Shown here: positions 1 to 8,867 of the stretch, one piece after another
Numbering within the stretch: position 1 is the first letter of the stretch
Layout: each line of letters begins with the position of its first letter
From: Streptomyces violens
GTDB taxonomy: Bacteria > Actinomycetota > Actinomycetes > Streptomycetales > Streptomycetaceae
Assembly (NCBI RefSeq): GCF_000717745.1
Contig: NZ_JOBH01000022.1
Span: 1 to 64,000, forward strand
Reading direction: 5' to 3'
DNA: 64,000 nt
Made by a program: the position numbers and the translations under genes
The notes under the pieces: model-generated
The model's database searches: none
What the model was told of the DNA's origin: nothing
The model's input: only the letters and a program-made list of their open reading frames with translations

Positions 1-1
1 C

Positions 2-742
2 ATCAACGGCGAGGACCCCGGCCGCAACTTCCTGCCCGCGCCCGGCACCGTCACCAAGTTCGAGGCCCCCGCCGGCCCCGGCGTGCGCCTGGACGCCGGT
101 GTGGAATCCGGCTCGGTCATCGGCCCGGCCTGGGACTCCCTGCTCGCCAAGCTCATCGTCACCGGCGCCACGCGTGAGCAGGCGCTGGAGCGGGCGCGGC
201 GTGCGCTGGCGGAGTTCGTGGTCGACGGGATGGCCACCGCGATCCCGTTCCACCGTGCCGTGGTCGAGGACGAGGCGTTCACCGCGGACCCGTTCGCCGT
301 GCACACCCGCTGGATCGAGACCGAGTTCAAGAACGAGATCGCCCCGTTCACCGCCCCGGCCGGGGAAGAGGCCGAGGCCGATGGCCGCGAGGCCGTGGTC
401 GTCGAGGTCGGTGGCAAGCGCCTGGAGGTCTCGCTGCCCGCCTCGCTCGGGATGCCGCTGGCGCGGGCCGCGGTGGCCGGGGGTGCCAAGCCCAAGCGCA
501 AGGCCGGCAAGAAGTCCGGCTCCGCCGCCTCCGGCGACGCGCTCGCCTCTCCCATGCAGGGCACCATCGTGAAGATCGCGGTGGAGGAGGGCCAGGAGGT
601 CAAGGAAGGCGACCTGGTCGTCGTCCTGGAGGCCATGAAGATGGAGCAGCCGCTCAACGCGCACCGCTCCGGAAATCCGGAGCGAATTTCCACCGCCACG
701 GGACCACCGTCACGAGACCACCGCCAACAGAGAGGGCAGTAA
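2..742 (+). CDS. Acyl-CoA carboxylase alpha subunit (biotin carboxylase/BCCP), C-terminal part, atypical end
   Basis: The reading frame is open from the window edge, so only the last 246 codons are seen. The start of the visible part matches the end of the biotin carboxylase domain ([33 protein letters not shown]). A linker rich in Lys, Ala and Gly and a biotinyl domain follow, with the biotinylation motif EAMKMEQPL about 35 residues before the stop. The known role of the family is ATP-dependent carboxylation of biotin for malonyl- or propionyl-CoA synthesis. JadJ-like copies sit in angucycline clusters. The tail after NAHRSG does not match the usual last two strands of the domain (normally a TV-G-x-x-x-x-x-G-x-x-V-x-x-G ending). 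It becomes an unrelated basic tail of about 20 residues, starting at a perfect hairpin at 665-684. The enzyme may be damaged or may use another biotin carrier. Confidence 0.9.
   Translation: MNGEDPGRNFLPAPGTVTKFEAPAGPGVRLDAGVESGSVIGPAWDSLLAKLIVTGATREQALERARRALAEFVVDGMATAIPFHRAVVEDEAFTADPFAVHTRWIETEFKNEIAPFTAPAGEEAEADGREAVVVEVGGKRLEVSLPASLGMPLARAAVAGGAKPKRKAGKKSGSAASGDALASPMQGTIVKIAVEEGQEVKEGDLVVVLEAMKMEQPLNAHRSGNPERISTATGPPSRDHRQQRGQ
665..684. repeat. Perfect 8-bp hairpin inside the 3' end of the carboxylase gene
   Basis: CGCTCCGG, loop AAAT, CCGGAGCG. It lies exactly where the protein stops resembling a biotinyl domain. There is no U-tract, so it is not a clear terminator. It could be a recombination scar. 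Confidence 0.7.
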
Positions 743-745
743 AAA

Positions 746-1390
746 ATGCTGTGCCACCCGACCCTCCCGGACATACGCCACGCCGGGACCGCGGCGGTGT
801 TCGTCAGCCACTGGTACGTGCCCGACCGCACCGCGGCCCTGAAGGACCTGGACGAGGTCACCGCCGAGTGGGAGACCACCGAGTGGCCGGCCGACATCCT
901 CTCCTTCAGCAGCTACCTGAGCACCAGCGGCAACACCGTACTGACCTACGCCCAGTGCGCGTCCGGCGCCGCCTACCGCCCCTTCACCCGCGCCCTGGCC
1001 GGGCCCGCGTCCGCGGAGGCGGTGGAGTACCGGCTGCACCGCAGCTTCGTACCGGACGGCGCCACCACCGAGCCCCCCGGCTGCATGGTCGCCGCGACCT
1101 TCGACACCGACGGCCCGCTGTGCCAGCGCCATGTGATCGAGCAGATCATCGGCACCGTCGGGCGTGAAGGCCCCCGCGCGAAGGACGGGTTGCTCGCTAC
1201 GCACTTCCACACCAGTGTGGACGGCACCCGGGTGCTCAACTACGCGGAGTGGACCACCGACGAGGCCCACGAGACCTTCCTGCGGGATGCCTGCTCCGGC
1301 CGGGCCCGCGCCTCCTACGAGGCCATCCCCGGCGTGCGGCCCATCGGCTACACCCGCTACCACCTCCACCACAGCGCGGTGCGGCCGTGA
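746..1390 (+). CDS. Two-module antibiotic biosynthesis monooxygenase (ABM) family protein
   Basis: The product has 214 residues. Two ferredoxin-like ABM modules can be seen: residues about 10-95 (AAVFVSHWYVP... FSSYLSTSGNTVLTYAQC) and about 115-205 (GCMVAATFDT... THFHTSVDGTRVLNYAEW), each with the G-x-x-V-L-x-Y-x-x-W/C pattern of the family. ABM proteins are cofactor-free or flavin-hydroquinone-dependent oxygenases acting on polyphenol intermediates; AlpJ, JadG and GilOII open the angucycline B ring. Whether this one does that cannot be read from the sequence. The start follows AGAGAGGG by a short spacer, and the end overlaps the next start as GTGA, so the two are translationally coupled. Confidence 0.75.
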   Translation: MLCHPTLPDIRHAGTAAVFVSHWYVPDRTAALKDLDEVTAEWETTEWPADILSFSSYLSTSGNTVLTYAQCASGAAYRPFTRALAGPASAEAVEYRLHRSFVPDGATTEPPGCMVAATFDTDGPLCQRHVIEQIIGTVGREGPRAKDGLLATHFHTSVDGTRVLNYAEWTTDEAHETFLRDACSGRARASYEAIPGVRPIGYTRYHLHHSAVRP

Positions 1391-2256
1391 CCATCGACGC
1401 CACTCCTGCCAACCGCTGCCAGTTCTATCTCAACTCCCTTCACTCGCTCCTCTACTTCACCCCCGACCTCGACGAGAACCTGGCGGCGCACGGCGTCGAC
1501 GACCCGATGGCCGGGTACTTCGCCGCCCGCACCGCCGCTCTGGGCCCGGTCGGCCCCGGCGCCGTCACCGCCGTCACCAACGGCTTCCACCACCGGCTGA
1601 TCGCCGGGCACTTCCCCGCCCTGTGGGACCGGGTGGCTCCCGCCAAGGTGCTCGCGGAACGGCTGCGCGCGGCCGACACGACGCTGCGCCGCTGCCTGGG
1701 CGAGGAGATCGCCGAGGCGCCCGAGACCGCCGAGGCCGCCGAGCTGGCGCTGCGCGCCGCGGAGGGCTGCGAACGGGCCGGCCGCCCGATGTACGCGGCC
1801 CACGCCGACCTCCCCGTACCGGACCAGCCGCATCTGGCGCTCTGGCACGCCGCGACCCTGCTGCGGGAGTACCGGGGCGACGGGCACTTCGCGGTACTGA
1901 GCCACGCGGGACTGGCCGGTCTGGACGGGCTCGTCTCGCACTCCGCAGGGCCCGGGGGCATGCCCCGTGCCTTCGTGATGACCAAGCGCGGCTGGACCGA
2001 CGAGGACTGGTCCGCCGCCGAGGAACGGCTGCGCAACCGCGGCCTGTTGGACGCCGCGGGCGCGCTGACCGCCCGCGGCCTGGAACTGCGCGCACAGGTC
2101 GAGCGGGACACCGACCGCCTGGACGCCGCTCCGTACGCACACCTGGGCGCCGAAGGCGTCGCCCGGCTCACCACCCTGTGCCGCCGCCTGGTGACCACCG
2201 CCGCCGGCACCGGGGTCTTTCCCGCCCCGCTGCTGCCGGTCTTCGCCGACGCGTGA
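1387..2256 (+). CDS. SCO6745-family (SalK-like) protein
   Basis: The product has 289 residues starting at GTG 1387, which overlaps the ABM stop (GTGA). An in-frame start at 1249 lies inside the upstream gene and is unlikely. Family hallmarks are seen: HSLLYFTPD near the N-terminus, MAGYFAARTAALGPVGP, HFPALWDR, AEAAELALRAAEGCERAGRPMYAAHADLP, PHLALWHAATLLREYRGDGHF, and RGWTDEDWSAAEERLRNRGLLD. The last segments look like a winged helix-turn-helix. The family is common in actinomycete clusters and its biochemical role is not settled. Coupling to the ABM gene suggests a joint role, perhaps regulatory or as a partner protein. Confidence 0.75.
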   Translation: MTIDATPANRCQFYLNSLHSLLYFTPDLDENLAAHGVDDPMAGYFAARTAALGPVGPGAVTAVTNGFHHRLIAGHFPALWDRVAPAKVLAERLRAADTTLRRCLGEEIAEAPETAEAAELALRAAEGCERAGRPMYAAHADLPVPDQPHLALWHAATLLREYRGDGHFAVLSHAGLAGLDGLVSHSAGPGGMPRAFVMTKRGWTDEDWSAAEERLRNRGLLDAAGALTARGLELRAQVERDTDRLDAAPYAHLGAEGVARLTTLCRRLVTTAAGTGVFPAPLLPVFADA

Positions 2257-2336
2257 CCGCGGCCCCCGACCGCCGGACCCCGGCGCGAACCGTCGCGCGC
2301 GACGGAACACCCCGCCCACCCAAGGAGAAAGAGGCA

Positions 2337-3809
2337 ATGGACGCTGCAGTGATAGTTGTGGGGGCCGGCCCGGCCGGTCTCATGCTCGCGGGAGAGCTGC
2401 GGCTCGCCGGGGTCGACGTGATCGTCCTGGAGCGGCTGCCCGAGCGGACCGGTGAGTCCCGCGGGCTGGGCTTCACCGCGCGCACCATGGAGATCTTCGA
2501 CCAGCGCGGGCTGCTGCCCCGCTTCGGTGACATCGAGACCAGCAACGTCGGCCACTTCGGCGGCCTGCCCGTCGACTTCGGTGTACTGGAGGGCGCGCAC
2601 CAGGCCGCCAAGACCATCCCGCAGTCCCAGACCGAAGCGGTGCTGGAGGCGTGGGTGGGCGAGCTGGGCACCGACCTGCGCCGCGGCCACGAACTGGTCT
2701 CCTTCCTCGACAAGGGCGACGCGGTGGAGGTCACCGTCCGTACGCCCGGCGGGGACACGCAGACGCTGCGTACCGGCTACCTGGTCGGCTGCGACGGCGG
2801 CCGGAGCACCGTCCGCAAGGCGGCGGGGTTCGACTTCCCCGGCACCGCGTCGACGCTGGAGATGTTCCTCGCCGACGTCAAGGGCCTGGACCTGGACCCG
2901 CGCATGATCGGCGAGACGTTCGACGGCGGCATGGTGATGGTGGGGCCGCTGCCCGGCGGCATCACCCGCCTCATCCTCTGCGAGCGCGGCACCCCGCCGC
3001 AGCGCCGCAGCAGCGCCCCCTCGTACGAGGAGATCGTCGCCGGCTGGAAGCGCGTCACCGGTCAGGACATCTCGCACGGTGAACCGGTCTGGGTCAGCTC
3101 CTTCGGGGACGCCACCCGCCAGGTCACCGAGTACCGCCGCGGCCGCGTCGTCCTCGCCGGCGACGCAGCCCACATCCACCTGCCGGCCGGCGGCCAGGGC
3201 ATGAACACCAGCATCCAGGACGCGGTCAACCTCGGCTGGAAGCTCGCCGCCGTCGTCCAGGGGCGCGCCCCCGAGGCGCTGCTGGACACGTACCACGAGG
3301 AGCGGCACGCGGTCGGCCGGCGGCTGCTGATGAACACCCGGGCCCAGGGCCTGCTGTTCCTCTCCGGCGCCGAGATCCAGCCGCTGCGCGACGTCCTGAA
3401 CGAGCTGATCGGCTACGAGGACGTCAGCCGCCACCTGGCCGCGATGGTCAGCGGGCTGGAGATCCGGTACGAGACCAGTGGCGGCACCCACCCGCTGCTC
3501 GGCCGCCGGATGCCCGACCTGGAACTGACCCGCCCCGACGGCCGCACCACGGGCAGCACCGCGCTGCTCCACTCCGGCCGCGGCGTCCTGCTCGACCTGG
3601 CCGACAACCCCGTACTGCGGGGCCGCGCGGCCGGCTGGTCGGACCGCGTGGACGTGATCACCGCCACCGCCACCCCTGCCGAGGGCAGCGACCTGGCCGG
3701 CACCACCGCCGTACTGGTCCGCCCCGACGGCTACGTCGCCTGGGCCGCGCCCGGCAGCCACGACGACCTGCCCATGTCCCTGGAGCGGTGGTTCGGCCCC
3801 GCCCGCTGA
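2337..3809 (+). CDS. FAD-dependent aromatic hydroxylase, PgaE/LanE/UrdE type
   Basis: The product has 490 residues, start ATG 2337 preceded by AAGGAGA. It has the three flavin hydroxylase fingerprints: dinucleotide-binding [15 protein letters not shown] near the N-terminus, the DG motif [11 protein letters not shown] around residue 155, and the GD motif [19 protein letters not shown] around residue 280. A C-terminal thioredoxin-like domain follows ([17 protein letters not shown]... [12 protein letters not shown]). This is the class A para-hydroxybenzoate hydroxylase fold. In angucycline pathways the first hydroxylase (PgaE) oxidises the tetracycle at C-12 and C-12b using NADPH and oxygen. Its place directly upstream of the cyclase and KS genes fits that role, which remains an inference from position and length. 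Confidence 0.9.
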   Translation: MDAAVIVVGAGPAGLMLAGELRLAGVDVIVLERLPERTGESRGLGFTARTMEIFDQRGLLPRFGDIETSNVGHFGGLPVDFGVLEGAHQAAKTIPQSQTEAVLEAWVGELGTDLRRGHELVSFLDKGDAVEVTVRTPGGDTQTLRTGYLVGCDGGRSTVRKAAGFDFPGTASTLEMFLADVKGLDLDPRMIGETFDGGMVMVGPLPGGITRLILCERGTPPQRRSSAPSYEEIVAGWKRVTGQDISHGEPVWVSSFGDATRQVTEYRRGRVVLAGDAAHIHLPAGGQGMNTSIQDAVNLGWKLAAVVQGRAPEALLDTYHEERHAVGRRLLMNTRAQGLLFLSGAEIQPLRDVLNELIGYEDVSRHLAAMVSGLEIRYETSGGTHPLLGRRMPDLELTRPDGRTTGSTALLHSGRGVLLDLADNPVLRGRAAGWSDRVDVITATATPAEGSDLAGTTAVLVRPDGYVAWAAPGSHDDLPMSLERWFGPAR

Positions 3810-3859
3810 GCCACGCCCACAGCGCCGGATTCCCTCCGGCCGACAAGGAGATCCCACCT

Positions 3860-4189
3860 ATGCACAGCACCCTCATCGTCGCGCGGATGAACCCGCAGTC
3901 CGCCGAGGACGTCGCCCGCCTCTTCGGGGAGTTCGACGGCACCGAGATGCCCCACCGCATGGGCACCCGCCGCCGACAGCTCTTCTCGTACCGCGGCCTC
4001 TACTTCCACCTGCAGGACTTCGACACCGACAACGGCGGCGCGCTGATCGAGGAAGCGAAGACCGACCCCCGCTTCGTGCAGATCAGCGACGACCTCAAGC
4101 CCTTCATCGAGGCGTACGACCCGGCCACCTGGCGCTCGCCCTCCGACGCCATGGCGACCCGCTTCTACAACTGGGAGGCGTCCGCGTGA
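3860..4189 (+). CDS. TcmI-family polyketide cyclase (PgaF/LanF type)
   Basis: The product has 109 residues, start ATG 3860 after ACAAGGAG. The small single-domain protein has the TcmI dimeric alpha/beta barrel signature: [58 protein letters not shown]. In angucycline clusters this cyclase acts with the aromatase to close the last rings to the benz[a]anthracene skeleton. The stop overlaps the KS-alpha start as GTGA, giving coupled translation. The length is normal for the family. Confidence 0.9.
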   Translation: MHSTLIVARMNPQSAEDVARLFGEFDGTEMPHRMGTRRRQLFSYRGLYFHLQDFDTDNGGALIEEAKTDPRFVQISDDLKPFIEAYDPATWRSPSDAMATRFYNWEASA

Positions 4190-5457
4190 GCGCCCGACGC
4201 GTGGCCATCACCGGCATCGGGGTCCTCGCCCCGGGCGGTGTCGGCACCAAGAACTTCTGGAGCCTGCTGAGCGAGGGCCGCACCGCGACCCGCGCCATCA
4301 CCTTCTTCGACGCCTCCTCCTTCCGCTCCCGGGTGGCGGCGGAGATCGACTTCGACCCCGAGCTGCACGGCCTGTCTCCCCAGGAAATCCGCCGGATGGA
4401 CCGGGCCGCCCAGTTCGCCGTCGTCGCGGCCCGCGAGGCCCTCGGCGACAGCGGCCTGGAGTTCGCGGACCTCGACCCGTTCCGCACCGGTGTCACGGTC
4501 GGCAGCGCCGTCGGCGCCACCATGGGCCTGGACACCGAGTACCGCACCGTCAGCGACGGCGGCCGGCTGGACCTGGTCGACCACACCTACGCCGTACCGC
4601 ACCTGTACGACTACCTCGTCCCCAGCTCGTTCGCTGCCGAGGTCGCCTGGGCGACCGGCGCGCAGGGCCCGGCCACCGTGGTCTCCACCGGCTGCACCTC
4701 CGGCATCGACTCGGTCGGCCACGCCGTCGAGCTGATCCGCGAGGGCAGCGCCGACGTCATGATCGCCGGCTCCTCGGACGCCCCGATCTCGCCCATCACG
4801 ATGGCGTGCTTCGACGCGATCAAGGCGACCACGCCCCGCCAGGACAGCCCCGAGACGGCCTCCCGGCCCTTCGACAACACCCGCAACGGCTTCGTACTGG
4901 GCGAGGGTTCGGCCTTCTTCGTCCTGGAGGAGCTCGGCGCGGCCCAGGCGCGCGGCGCGCACATCTACGCCGAGATCGCCGGCTACGCGACCCGCTCCAA
5001 CGCGTACCACATGACCGGTCTGCGCCCGGACGGCGCGGAGATGGCCGAGGCCATCCGCGTCGCCATGGCCGAGGCGCGGCTGAACGCCGAGGACATCGAC
5101 TACATCAACGCGCACGGCTCGGGCACCAAGCAGAACGACCGCCACGAGACCGCCGCGTTCAAGAAGAGCCTGGGCGACCACGCCTACGCGACGCCGGTCA
5201 GCTCCATCAAGTCCATGGTCGGCCACTCGCTGGGCGCCATCGGCTCCATCGAGATCGCCGCCAGCGCGCTGGCCATGGAGCACCACGTCGTCCCGCCCAC
5301 GGCCAACCTGCACACCCCCGACCCCGAATGCGACCTGGACTACGTCCCGGTCACCGCGCGCGAGCAGCGCACCGACGCCGTGCTGACCGTGGGCAGCGGC
5401 TTCGGCGGCTTCCAGTCCGCGATGGTGCTCGCCCGGCCCGAGAGGAGCGAGGCATGA
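4186..5457 (+). CDS. Type II PKS ketosynthase alpha (KS-alpha)
   Basis: The product has 423 residues, start GTG 4186. The catalytic triad is complete: Cys170 in [10 protein letters not shown], His310 in [14 protein letters not shown] and His347 in GHSLGAIGS. It forms the chain-elongating heterodimer with KS-beta in the cytoplasm and condenses malonyl units carried by the ACP. It shares a 4-base ATGA overlap with KS-beta, as usual for minimal PKS genes. The neighbours indicate a decaketide, angucycline-type chain; chain length itself cannot be read directly. Confidence 0.97.
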   Translation: MSARRVAITGIGVLAPGGVGTKNFWSLLSEGRTATRAITFFDASSFRSRVAAEIDFDPELHGLSPQEIRRMDRAAQFAVVAAREALGDSGLEFADLDPFRTGVTVGSAVGATMGLDTEYRTVSDGGRLDLVDHTYAVPHLYDYLVPSSFAAEVAWATGAQGPATVVSTGCTSGIDSVGHAVELIREGSADVMIAGSSDAPISPITMACFDAIKATTPRQDSPETASRPFDNTRNGFVLGEGSAFFVLEELGAAQARGAHIYAEIAGYATRSNAYHMTGLRPDGAEMAEAIRVAMAEARLNAEDIDYINAHGSGTKQNDRHETAAFKKSLGDHAYATPVSSIKSMVGHSLGAIGSIEIAASALAMEHHVVPPTANLHTPDPECDLDYVPVTAREQRTDAVLTVGSGFGGFQSAMVLARPERSEA

Positions 5458-6668
5458 CCACCTCCGTGGCAGTGACCGGTCTGGGAGTCGCGTCTCCCAA
5501 TGGCCTCGGCACCCAGGACTTCTGGGCGGCCACCCGGATCGGCAAGAGCGGCATCGGCCGCGTCAGCCGCTTCGACGCCTCGTCCTACCCGGCGACGCTG
5601 GCCGGCGAGGTGCCCGGCTTCGACGCCGCCGCCCACCTGCCCAGCCGGCTGATCCCGCAGACCGACCACATGACGCGCATGGCACTGGTGGCGGCGGACT
5701 GGGCGCTGGCCGACGCCGGCATCGTCCCCGGCGAGCAGCCCGAGTTCGACATGGGCGTGATCACCGCCAGCTCCTCCGGCGGCTTCGAGTTCGGCCAGAA
5801 CGAGCTCCAGAAGCTGTGGAGCCAGGGCAGCCAGTACGTCAGCGCGTACCAGTCCTTCGCCTGGTTCTACGCCGTCAACAGCGGGCAGATCTCCATCCGC
5901 AACGGTATGAAGGGCCCCAGCGGCGTCCTCGTCAGCGACCAGGCCGGCGGGCTCGACGCGCTGGCCCAGGCCCGCCGCCAGATCCGCAAGGGCACCCCGC
6001 TGATCGTCTCCGGTGCCGTGGACGCCTCGATCTGCCCCTGGGGCTGGGCCGCCCAGCTCACCAGCGGGCGCCTGTCCACCAGCGACAACCCCGACCGCGC
6101 CTATGTGCCCTTCGACGCGGCCGCGAGCGGCCATGTGCCGGGCGAGGGCGGCGCCCTCCTCGTCATGGAGGACACCGAGGCGGCCCGCGCCCGCGGCGCC
6201 CGTATCTACGGCGAACTCGTCGGGTACGCCGCGACGTTCGACCCCAAGCCGGGCACCGGCGGGGAGCCGGGGCTGCGCCGCGCCATCGAGCTGGCCCTGA
6301 ACGAGGCGGACTGCGCCCCGCAGGACGTGGACGTCGTCTTCGCGGACGCCGCCGGGACCGTCGAGCTGGACCGGGCCGAGGCGGACGCGCTGCGCGCCGT
6401 CTTCGGCACCCGGGGCGTACCGGTGACCGCGCCGAAGACCATGACCGGCCGGCTGTACTCGGGCGCCGCGCCGCTGGACGTGGCCGCCGCCCTGCTGGCC
6501 ATGGACGAGGGCCTGATCCCGCCCACCGTGCACACCGACCCCGATCCCGCCTACGGCCTCGACCTGGTCGTCGGCCAGCCGCGCACCGCCGAGGTCCGCA
6601 CCGCGCTGGTGCTGGCCCGCGGCCACGGCGGCTTCAACTCCGCCGTCGTGCTCCGCGCCGACGGCTGA
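5454..6668 (+). CDS. Type II PKS ketosynthase beta / chain length factor
   Basis: The product has 404 residues, start ATG 5454 overlapping the KS-alpha stop. It is a KS fold in which the active-site Cys is replaced by Gln163 (LVSDQAGG), the hallmark of chain-length factors that decarboxylate malonyl-ACP. The remaining domain is intact ([20 protein letters not shown] ending). It pairs with KS-alpha and gates chain length. Confidence 0.97.
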   Translation: MTTSVAVTGLGVASPNGLGTQDFWAATRIGKSGIGRVSRFDASSYPATLAGEVPGFDAAAHLPSRLIPQTDHMTRMALVAADWALADAGIVPGEQPEFDMGVITASSSGGFEFGQNELQKLWSQGSQYVSAYQSFAWFYAVNSGQISIRNGMKGPSGVLVSDQAGGLDALAQARRQIRKGTPLIVSGAVDASICPWGWAAQLTSGRLSTSDNPDRAYVPFDAAASGHVPGEGGALLVMEDTEAARARGARIYGELVGYAATFDPKPGTGGEPGLRRAIELALNEADCAPQDVDVVFADAAGTVELDRAEADALRAVFGTRGVPVTAPKTMTGRLYSGAAPLDVAAALLAMDEGLIPPTVHTDPDPAYGLDLVVGQPRTAEVRTALVLARGHGGFNSAVVLRADG

Positions 6669-6728
6669 CCTCCCGCTGTGTCCCGCAACGGCGCGGGACA
6701 CCCAAGATCCGAACCCGAAGGAACGCAC

Positions 6729-6992
6729 ATGTCTGCTGTATTCACCCTGGACGACCTCAAGCGCATCCTCCTGGAGGGCGCCGGCGCCGACGAGGGCGTC
6801 GACCTGGACGGCGACATCCTCGACACCGACTTCGAGGAGCTGGGCTACGAGTCCCTGGCCCTGCTGGAGACCGGCGGCCGCATCGAGCGCGAGTGGGGCA
6901 TCACGCTGGACGACTCGGCGCTGACCGACGCCGCCACGCCGCGCGCGCTCATCGAGACGGTCAACGCCCACCTGGCCCTCTCCGCGGCCTGA
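6729..6992 (+). CDS. Type II PKS acyl carrier protein
   Basis: The product has 87 residues, start ATG 6729 after a GAAGGAA-type ribosome site. The phosphopantetheine attachment serine is Ser42 in ELGYESLALLE, in an acidic three-helix domain of the usual length. It carries the nascent poly-beta-ketone for the KS pair. The adjacent PPTase (13167-13913) is a plausible activator. A strong hairpin follows at 7000-7034, which may raise ACP transcript over the downstream genes. Confidence 0.96.
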   Translation: MSAVFTLDDLKRILLEGAGADEGVDLDGDILDTDFEELGYESLALLETGGRIEREWGITLDDSALTDAATPRALIETVNAHLALSAA

Positions 6993-6999
6993 CCCGCAC

Positions 7000-7034
7000 C
7001 CGGGGCGGCCGCGCCCGACCCGCGGCCGCCCCGG
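7000..7034 (+). terminator. GC-rich hairpin after the ACP gene
   Basis: Perfect 14-bp arms (CCGGGGCGGCCGCG and its complement) around a 7-nt loop, in the gap between the ACP and ketoreductase genes. There is no U-tract, so partial termination or 3'-end protection is more likely than full stop. Confidence 0.55.
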
Positions 7035-7093
7035 ACCCCGGTACCTCTCTCCCCTCCCGGCACCGCCCGGGCCCTGACACAAGGAGTCCCTTC

Positions 7094-7879
7094 ATGTCCC
7101 GTACCACCGGACGCCTCGCCCTCATCACCGGCGGCACCAGCGGCATCGGCCTGGCCGCAGCGCGCCTGCTGGGCGAGCAGGGTCACACCGTCTTCCTCGG
7201 CGCCCGCAACGCCGAGAACGTGGCGCGGACCGTCAAGCAGCTGCGCGAGGACGGCATCGAGGCCGACGGCGCCGAGCTGGACGTCCGCGACGACGCGAGC
7301 GTGCACGCCTTCGTGCAGGCCGCCGTCGACCGCCACGGCAGCGTCGACGTACTGGTCAACAACGCCGGCCGCAGCGGTGGCGGCGTCACCGCCGACATCG
7401 CCACCGAGCTGTGGCACGACGTCATCGACACCAACCTCAACAGCGTCTTCCGCATGACCCGCGAGGTGCTCAACACCGGCCGGATGCGCCACAAGAGCCG
7501 CGGCCGCATCATCAACATCGCCTCCACGGCGGGCAAGCAGGGCGTCGTCCTCGGCGCCCCGTACTCCGCCTCCAAGCACGGCGTCGTCGGCTTCACGAAG
7601 GCCCTCGGCAACGAGCTCGCGCCGACCGGTATCACCGTCAACGCCGTGTGCCCCGGCTACGTCGAGACCCCGATGGCCCAGCGCGTCCGCCAGGGCTACG
7701 CCGCGGCGTACAACGCCACCGAGGACGCCATCCTCGAGAAGTTCCAGTCCAAGATCCCGCTCGGCCGCTACTCCACCCCGGAGGAGGTCGCCGGACTGGT
7801 CGGCTACCTCGCCTCCGACACCGCCGCCTCCATCACCTCGCAGGCGCTCAACGTCTGCGGCGGCCTCGGCAACTTCTGA
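7094..7879 (+). CDS. Polyketide C-9 ketoreductase (ActIII-type SDR)
   Basis: The product has 261 residues, start ATG 7094 after ACAAGGAG. It has the Rossmann motif TGGTSGIGLAAA, the NNAG motif, and the catalytic Ser-Tyr-Lys set (IASTAGKQG, YSASKHG). The C-terminus EKFQSKIPLGRYSTPEEVAGLVGYLAS... ALNVCGGLGNF is typical of type II PKS ketoreductases. Such enzymes reduce the C-9 ketone of the ACP-bound chain with NADPH. Confidence 0.95.
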   Translation: MSRTTGRLALITGGTSGIGLAAARLLGEQGHTVFLGARNAENVARTVKQLREDGIEADGAELDVRDDASVHAFVQAAVDRHGSVDVLVNNAGRSGGGVTADIATELWHDVIDTNLNSVFRMTREVLNTGRMRHKSRGRIINIASTAGKQGVVLGAPYSASKHGVVGFTKALGNELAPTGITVNAVCPGYVETPMAQRVRQGYAAAYNATEDAILEKFQSKIPLGRYSTPEEVAGLVGYLASDTAASITSQALNVCGGLGNF

Positions 7880-7930
7880 TCCCCGCTTCCTCTTCCCAAG
7901 GCTTTCCAAGGCTTCCCCAAGGAGTTCAAC

Positions 7931-8866
7931 ATGACGGTCCGTGAGGTCGAGCACGAGATCACCGTGCAGGCCCCCGCCGCCGAGGTCTACCGCCTGCTCG
8001 CCGAGGTGGAGAACTGGCCCCGCATCTTCCCGCCGACCCTCTACGTCGACCACGTCGAGCAGGGCGCCAACGAGGAGCGCATCCGGATCTGGGCCACCGC
8101 CAACGGCGAGGCCAAGAACTGGACTTCCCGCCGCACCCTCGACCCCGAGGCCCTGCGGATCACCTTCCGCCAGGAGGTGTCGGCGCCGCCGGTCGCCGCC
8201 ATGGGCGGCACCTGGATCATCGAGCCGCTCGGCGCGGACGAGTCCCGGATCCGGCTGCTGCACGACTACCGCGCGATCGACGACGACCCGGCCTCCCTGG
8301 AGTGGATCGACCAGGCCGTCGACCGCAACTCCCGCTCGGAGCTGGCCGCGCTGAAGACCAACGTCGAACTGGCCCACGCCTCGGCGGACCTGACCTTCTC
8401 CTTCGAGGACACGGTCCACATCGCCGGCTCCGCCAAGGACGCGTACGACTTCATCAACGAGGCCCACCTCTGGCAGGAGCGGCTCCCGCACGTGGCCTCG
8501 GTACGCCTGGAGGAGACCACCCCCGGGCTGCAGAGCCTGGAGATGGACACCCGCGCCAAGGACGGCTCCACGCACACCACGAAGTCGTACCGGGTCTGCT
8601 TCCCGCACCACAAGATCGCGTACAAGCAGGTCACGCTGCCGGCGCTGATGACCCTGCACACCGGCCGGTGGACGTTCGAGGAGACCGCGGACGGGGTGGC
8701 CGCGACCTCGCAGCACACGGTCGTCCTGAACACCGAGAACATCACCAAGATTCTCGGGCCCGAGGCCGGCGTCGCCGAGGCCACGGAGTACGTGCGCACC
8801 GCGCTCAGCACCAACAGCCGGGCCACGCTGGGCCACGCCAAGGACCACGCCGAGGCGCGACGCTGA
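7931..8866 (+). CDS. Didomain aromatase/cyclase (ActVII/LanL type)
   Basis: The product has 311 residues with two START/SRPBCC modules: residues about 1-150 (REVEHEITVQAPAAEVYRLLAEVENWPRIFPPTLYVDHVEQG) and about 155-300 (FEDTVHIAGSAKDAYDFINEAHLWQERLPHVASVRLEE). Didomain aromatases act on C-9-reduced chains to aromatise the first ring. The ribosome site is CCAAGGAG, and the stop lies just before the next ATG. Confidence 0.94.
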   Translation: MTVREVEHEITVQAPAAEVYRLLAEVENWPRIFPPTLYVDHVEQGANEERIRIWATANGEAKNWTSRRTLDPEALRITFRQEVSAPPVAAMGGTWIIEPLGADESRIRLLHDYRAIDDDPASLEWIDQAVDRNSRSELAALKTNVELAHASADLTFSFEDTVHIAGSAKDAYDFINEAHLWQERLPHVASVRLEETTPGLQSLEMDTRAKDGSTHTTKSYRVCFPHHKIAYKQVTLPALMTLHTGRWTFEETADGVAATSQHTVVLNTENITKILGPEAGVAEATEYVRTALSTNSRATLGHAKDHAEARR

Positions 8867-8867
8867 G

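Noticed and set aside
1249..1386. Upstream start of the SCO6745-family protein
   Set aside because: It lies within the ABM gene, and the GTGA overlap start gives the normal family N-terminus.
3824..3840. GCCGGA-TTCCC-TCCGGC small hairpin before the cyclase gene
   Set aside because: Only six pairs; common in such GC-rich DNA.
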